Assembly: GCA_029194725.1 (NCBI GenBank)
Contig: JARFXQ010000008.1
Coordinates: 1 to 64,000, forward strand
Source: Nitrospira sp.
Lineage (GTDB): Bacteria; Nitrospirota; Nitrospiria; Nitrospirales; Nitrospiraceae
Direction of reading: 5' to 3'
DNA length: 64,000 nucleotides
Part shown: in pieces, positions 62,203-64,000 of the stretch
Position numbering within the stretch: the stretch's first letter is position 1
Layout: each line of letters starts with the position of its first letter
Notes under the pieces: generated by a model
What the model was told of the DNA's origin: nothing
The model's database searches: none
The model's input: only the letters and a program-made list of their open reading frames with translations
Position numbers and translations under genes: made by a program

Positions 62203-62729
62203 GTAACTCTCTCCAACAGCTGAGGGGCAGACCCAGAATTATCATAGATTGCCCATGCATCAGCAAGAGGGCGGTACAAGGTATAAAAGTTTCTGGTACT
62301 GTGATCAAACCGGCAGATGACGTCAGACCTGGGGACATCATGGCCGCCCTGACGAACGCGACCTGCGATTCGTTGGAGTGCCAGATGGACCGACGGTAAG
62401 GACAAGAACACAATATCAATCCGGTATCCGTCTGACTTCCACTTCTTCGGCAGTCGAAGATAGGTGCGGCCGCTTAACGCGCTTTCAAATGCAAAACTTT
62501 TCCGCGTCTTAGCCAAACGAGAGAGTTCATGGAGGACAAGGCGACCTGCTGGTCGAGCGGCTAGTTCTGGCCGAAGAGGCGAAAGCCCGCCAGCGATGAG
62601 ATCGGCATTCACAAAGTGAACCACCTCGGTTTCGCGAGGCAGAAATTCTCTAGCAAACGCAGTTTTTCCCGAGCCGTTTGGCCCGGCGATGATGATGCAG
62701 CGAGGGTGTCGAATCGATCGGTGATTCAC
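62199..62729 (-). CDS. Zeta-toxin-family nucleotide kinase
   Basis: 176 residues with Walker A G-P-N-G-S-G-K-T near residue 17, V-N-A-D-L-I-A-G-G-L-S-P, then E-S-A-L-S-G-R-T-Y, all of the zeta/chloramphenicol-phosphotransferase-like group. Zeta toxins phosphorylate UDP-GlcNAc and block wall synthesis. It forms a two-gene module with the small protein downstream. Note the usual epsilon antitoxin is not here. Confidence 0.85.
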   Translation of the reverse strand: MNHRSIRHPRCIIIAGPNGSGKTAFAREFLPRETEVVHFVNADLIAGGLSPLRPELAARPAGRLVLHELSRLAKTRKSFAFESALSGRTYLRLPKKWKSDGYRIDIVFLSLPSVHLALQRIAGRVRQGGHDVPRSDVICRFDHSTRNFYTLYRPLADAWAIYDNSGSAPQLLERVT

Positions 62730-62737
62730 TAATGTGA

Positions 62738-63730
62738 TCAGCCAGCGACCGGCTGCTGATAATCCACTTCAATCGTGAAGCCAAGGTCTTGGATCATGCC
62801 CCAGACTTCGGGAGCCGGTGCGCCAGGGGTCGTCAGATAGCCGTTCACGAAGACTGAATCGGCGGGATAAAGTGCTAACGGTTGGAGGCTACGTAGATTA
62901 TGTTCCCGCCCGCCCGCGATGCGGATTTCCGTGCGGGGGTGCAGAAAACGGAAGAGGCAGAGTATTTTTAAACAGCGTTGAGGTGTAAGGGAATCACAAT
63001 TTTCCAGTGGTGTGCCGGCAACCGGATGCAGTGTATTCAGCGGGATCGAATCCGGTTTCACGTCACGCAGAGCAATCGCCAACTCTATCACATCCTCATC
63101 CTTCTCTCCCATGCCTACGATCCCACCTGAACAGATTTCCAGTCCAGCCGCTCGCGCATTCCGAATGGTCGCGAGCCGGTCTTGGAAGGTATGGGTGGTG
63201 CAGATCGAAGAATGAAAGGCTTCGCTGGTATTCAGATTGTGATTCACCCGGTCGACGCCGGCGGCTTTCAGACGCTTGGCTTGGGATTCACTTATCAGGC
63301 CGAGTGAACAGCAGATCTGGATGGGAATCTCCTGCTTGATCGAACGAACGGCTCCCGCGATTTCGTCGATTTCTCGATCCAACGGACTGCGTCCGCTGAT
63401 GACGATGCAGTAACGCTGGGCTTTTGATGCAGCTGCTTGTCGCGCACCTTCGATCATCTGTTTTTGTGGTAGCAGGTTGTAGCGCTGGATCGGCGCCGTC
63501 GAGATTGACGACTGTGAACAATAGTGACAGTCTTCCTGGCAAGCCCCGCTCTTCGCATTCTGCAACATCTGGAGGCGCACGGTCCGGCCGAAGTATTTGG
63601 AGCGGACTTGAAAGGCTGCATGCAACAAGGCGAGCAATTCGTCATCCGGTGTCGTCAAGACGGAGCGGCACTCTTTTTTGGTAAGGAGTTCGTCGTACAG
63701 CGCCTTTTCGGACAGGGTTGTGTAGTTCAT
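62738..63730 (-). CDS. bioB: Biotin synthase
   Basis: 330 residues. C-Q-E-D-C-H-Y-C supplies the radical-SAM CX3CX2C cluster. Y-N-L-L-P is followed by G-R-S-P-L-D, then I-C-C-S-L-G, N-H-N-L-N-T-S and I-C-S-G-G-I-V-G-M-G-E. It inserts sulfur into dethiobiotin. The 8-base gap to the zeta-like gene suggests a shared transcript or a close terminator. Confidence 0.95.
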   Translation of the reverse strand: MNYTTLSEKALYDELLTKKECRSVLTTPDDELLALLHAAFQVRSKYFGRTVRLQMLQNAKSGACQEDCHYCSQSSISTAPIQRYNLLPQKQMIEGARQAAASKAQRYCIVISGRSPLDREIDEIAGAVRSIKQEIPIQICCSLGLISESQAKRLKAAGVDRVNHNLNTSEAFHSSICTTHTFQDRLATIRNARAAGLEICSGGIVGMGEKDEDVIELAIALRDVKPDSIPLNTLHPVAGTPLENCDSLTPQRCLKILCLFRFLHPRTEIRIAGGREHNLRSLQPLALYPADSVFVNGYLTTPGAPAPEVWGMIQDLGFTIEVDYQQPVAG

Positions 63731-63846
63731 GTGAGCCTCAAAAAGGTAACGATAGAGTCATCTGATGATCTGTTGATCCGTGATTGCTCGGATGCTATTC
63801 AACAGATCCGCAGATCAACAGATTTCGAATTTTATGAGGGGGAAAC
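63731..63846. other. Upstream region of bioB
   Basis: A short interval containing an imperfect inverted stretch (GATCTGTTGAT at 63768 and ATCAACAGAT at 63815). It might act as an operator or attenuator of bioB; nothing more can be said. Confidence 0.3.
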
Positions 63847-64000
63847 CTACACGGTTTCAAACGGAGAAGCAATGCCTTGATAGGGGATAGCACGCACCAA
63901 GGTAGGCTCTCCGGTTGAACAGGCGGCAGTTTGTCCAGCCTCCAGCCAGGGGAGGGCGGTGAGCGTGTTCCACTTGGCGCAACGACGGCACCGCCCGGTC
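63847..64000 (-). CDS. C-terminal end of an unidentified gene (continues outside the window)
   Basis: A minus-strand frame is open from the window edge to TAG at 63847: R-C-R-R-C-A-K-W-N-T-L-T, later P-Y-Q-G-I-A-S-P-F-E-T-V. A C-R-R-C pair suggests a zinc ribbon. Too short to identify. Confidence 0.35.
   Translation of the reverse strand, partial: TGRCRRCAKWNTLTALPWLEAGQTAACSTGEPTLVRAIPYQGIASPFETV

Noticed and set aside
1..64000. CRISPR arrays, rRNA or tRNA genes
   Set aside because: No regularly spaced repeats, and no cloverleaf or rRNA-like conserved stretches were recognised on either strand by eye.

Overview
The window looks like a chromosomal segment of a GC-rich, Gram-negative environmental bacterium, most likely a Nitrospira-type organism (Nitrospirota). 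This is an inference from gene content and protein style: a very large exopolysaccharide/O-antigen operon, hopanoid genes hpnD/hpnE, mtnA, YjbQ, a multi-haem lipoprotein and several toxin-antitoxin (TA) and IS scraps. No rRNA, tRNA or CRISPR was recognised.

Layout. (1) 1-20454: one co-directional run of about 19 tightly packed, often overlapping genes for a surface polysaccharide: ligase/polymerase, five GT4 and one GT2 glycosyltransferases, a flippase, a PMT-type glycosyltransferase, SAM methyltransferases, an AsnB-type amidotransferase, a PHP-domain membrane protein, WbqC-like, PIG-L deacetylase, DegT-type aminotransferase and a WecA-like initiating transferase. mtnA follows. (2) 21.5-24.2 kb: nested IS wreckage (IS1380-like, IS21-like, IS256-like) next to a probable broken TA pair. 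(3) 24.5-26.8 kb: Uma2 nuclease-like protein, type-4 uracil-DNA glycosylase and an exported protein. (4) 27.3-41.6 kb: the most unusual region. A sigma-54 activator with a degenerate, Cys-rich N-terminal domain is followed by palindromes and a GG-N10-GC element. Then comes a cassette of about 13 co-directional genes. It holds a transglutaminase-like protein, proteins with a repeated DG-x-LYQ-x-QG motif, a protein with a duplicated cationic amphipathic/hydrophobic module and acidic nonapeptide repeats, and several beta-rich putative structural proteins. It also holds a metallopeptidase, an OmpA-like protein, an alpha/beta-hydrolase, a beta-lactamase-fold serine hydrolase and an M23 peptidase. 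None of the enzymes has a visible signal peptide, but four consecutive, unrelated ones begin with M-Y-[I/V]. This is the best candidate for an undescribed system.

(5) 41.6-46.2 kb, minus strand: HAD hydrolase, BtuF-like protein, hpnD, hpnE. Two apparently perfect tandem duplications (1049 bp at 38.4-40.5 kb and 816 bp at 42.6-44.3 kb) lie within 6 kb of each other, and each leaves one intact and one truncated gene copy. (6) 46.3-59.6 kb: housekeeping and signalling genes: SH3-like protein, YjbQ, Ser/Thr kinase, PHP phosphoesterase, a FolB-methyltransferase fusion, HD-GYP and HEAT-like partner proteins, SGNH hydrolase, thioredoxin-like protein and a di-haem lipoprotein. (7) 59.8-64 kb: IS remnant, integrase fragment, ACT protein, a HicAB pair with a homopolymer frameshift in hicB, a zeta-toxin pair, bioB, and the end of another gene.

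The main uncertainty is whether the two tandem duplications and the hicB frameshift are biological or assembly/sequencing artefacts. The function of the 29-41.6 kb cassette is inferred only from motifs and context.
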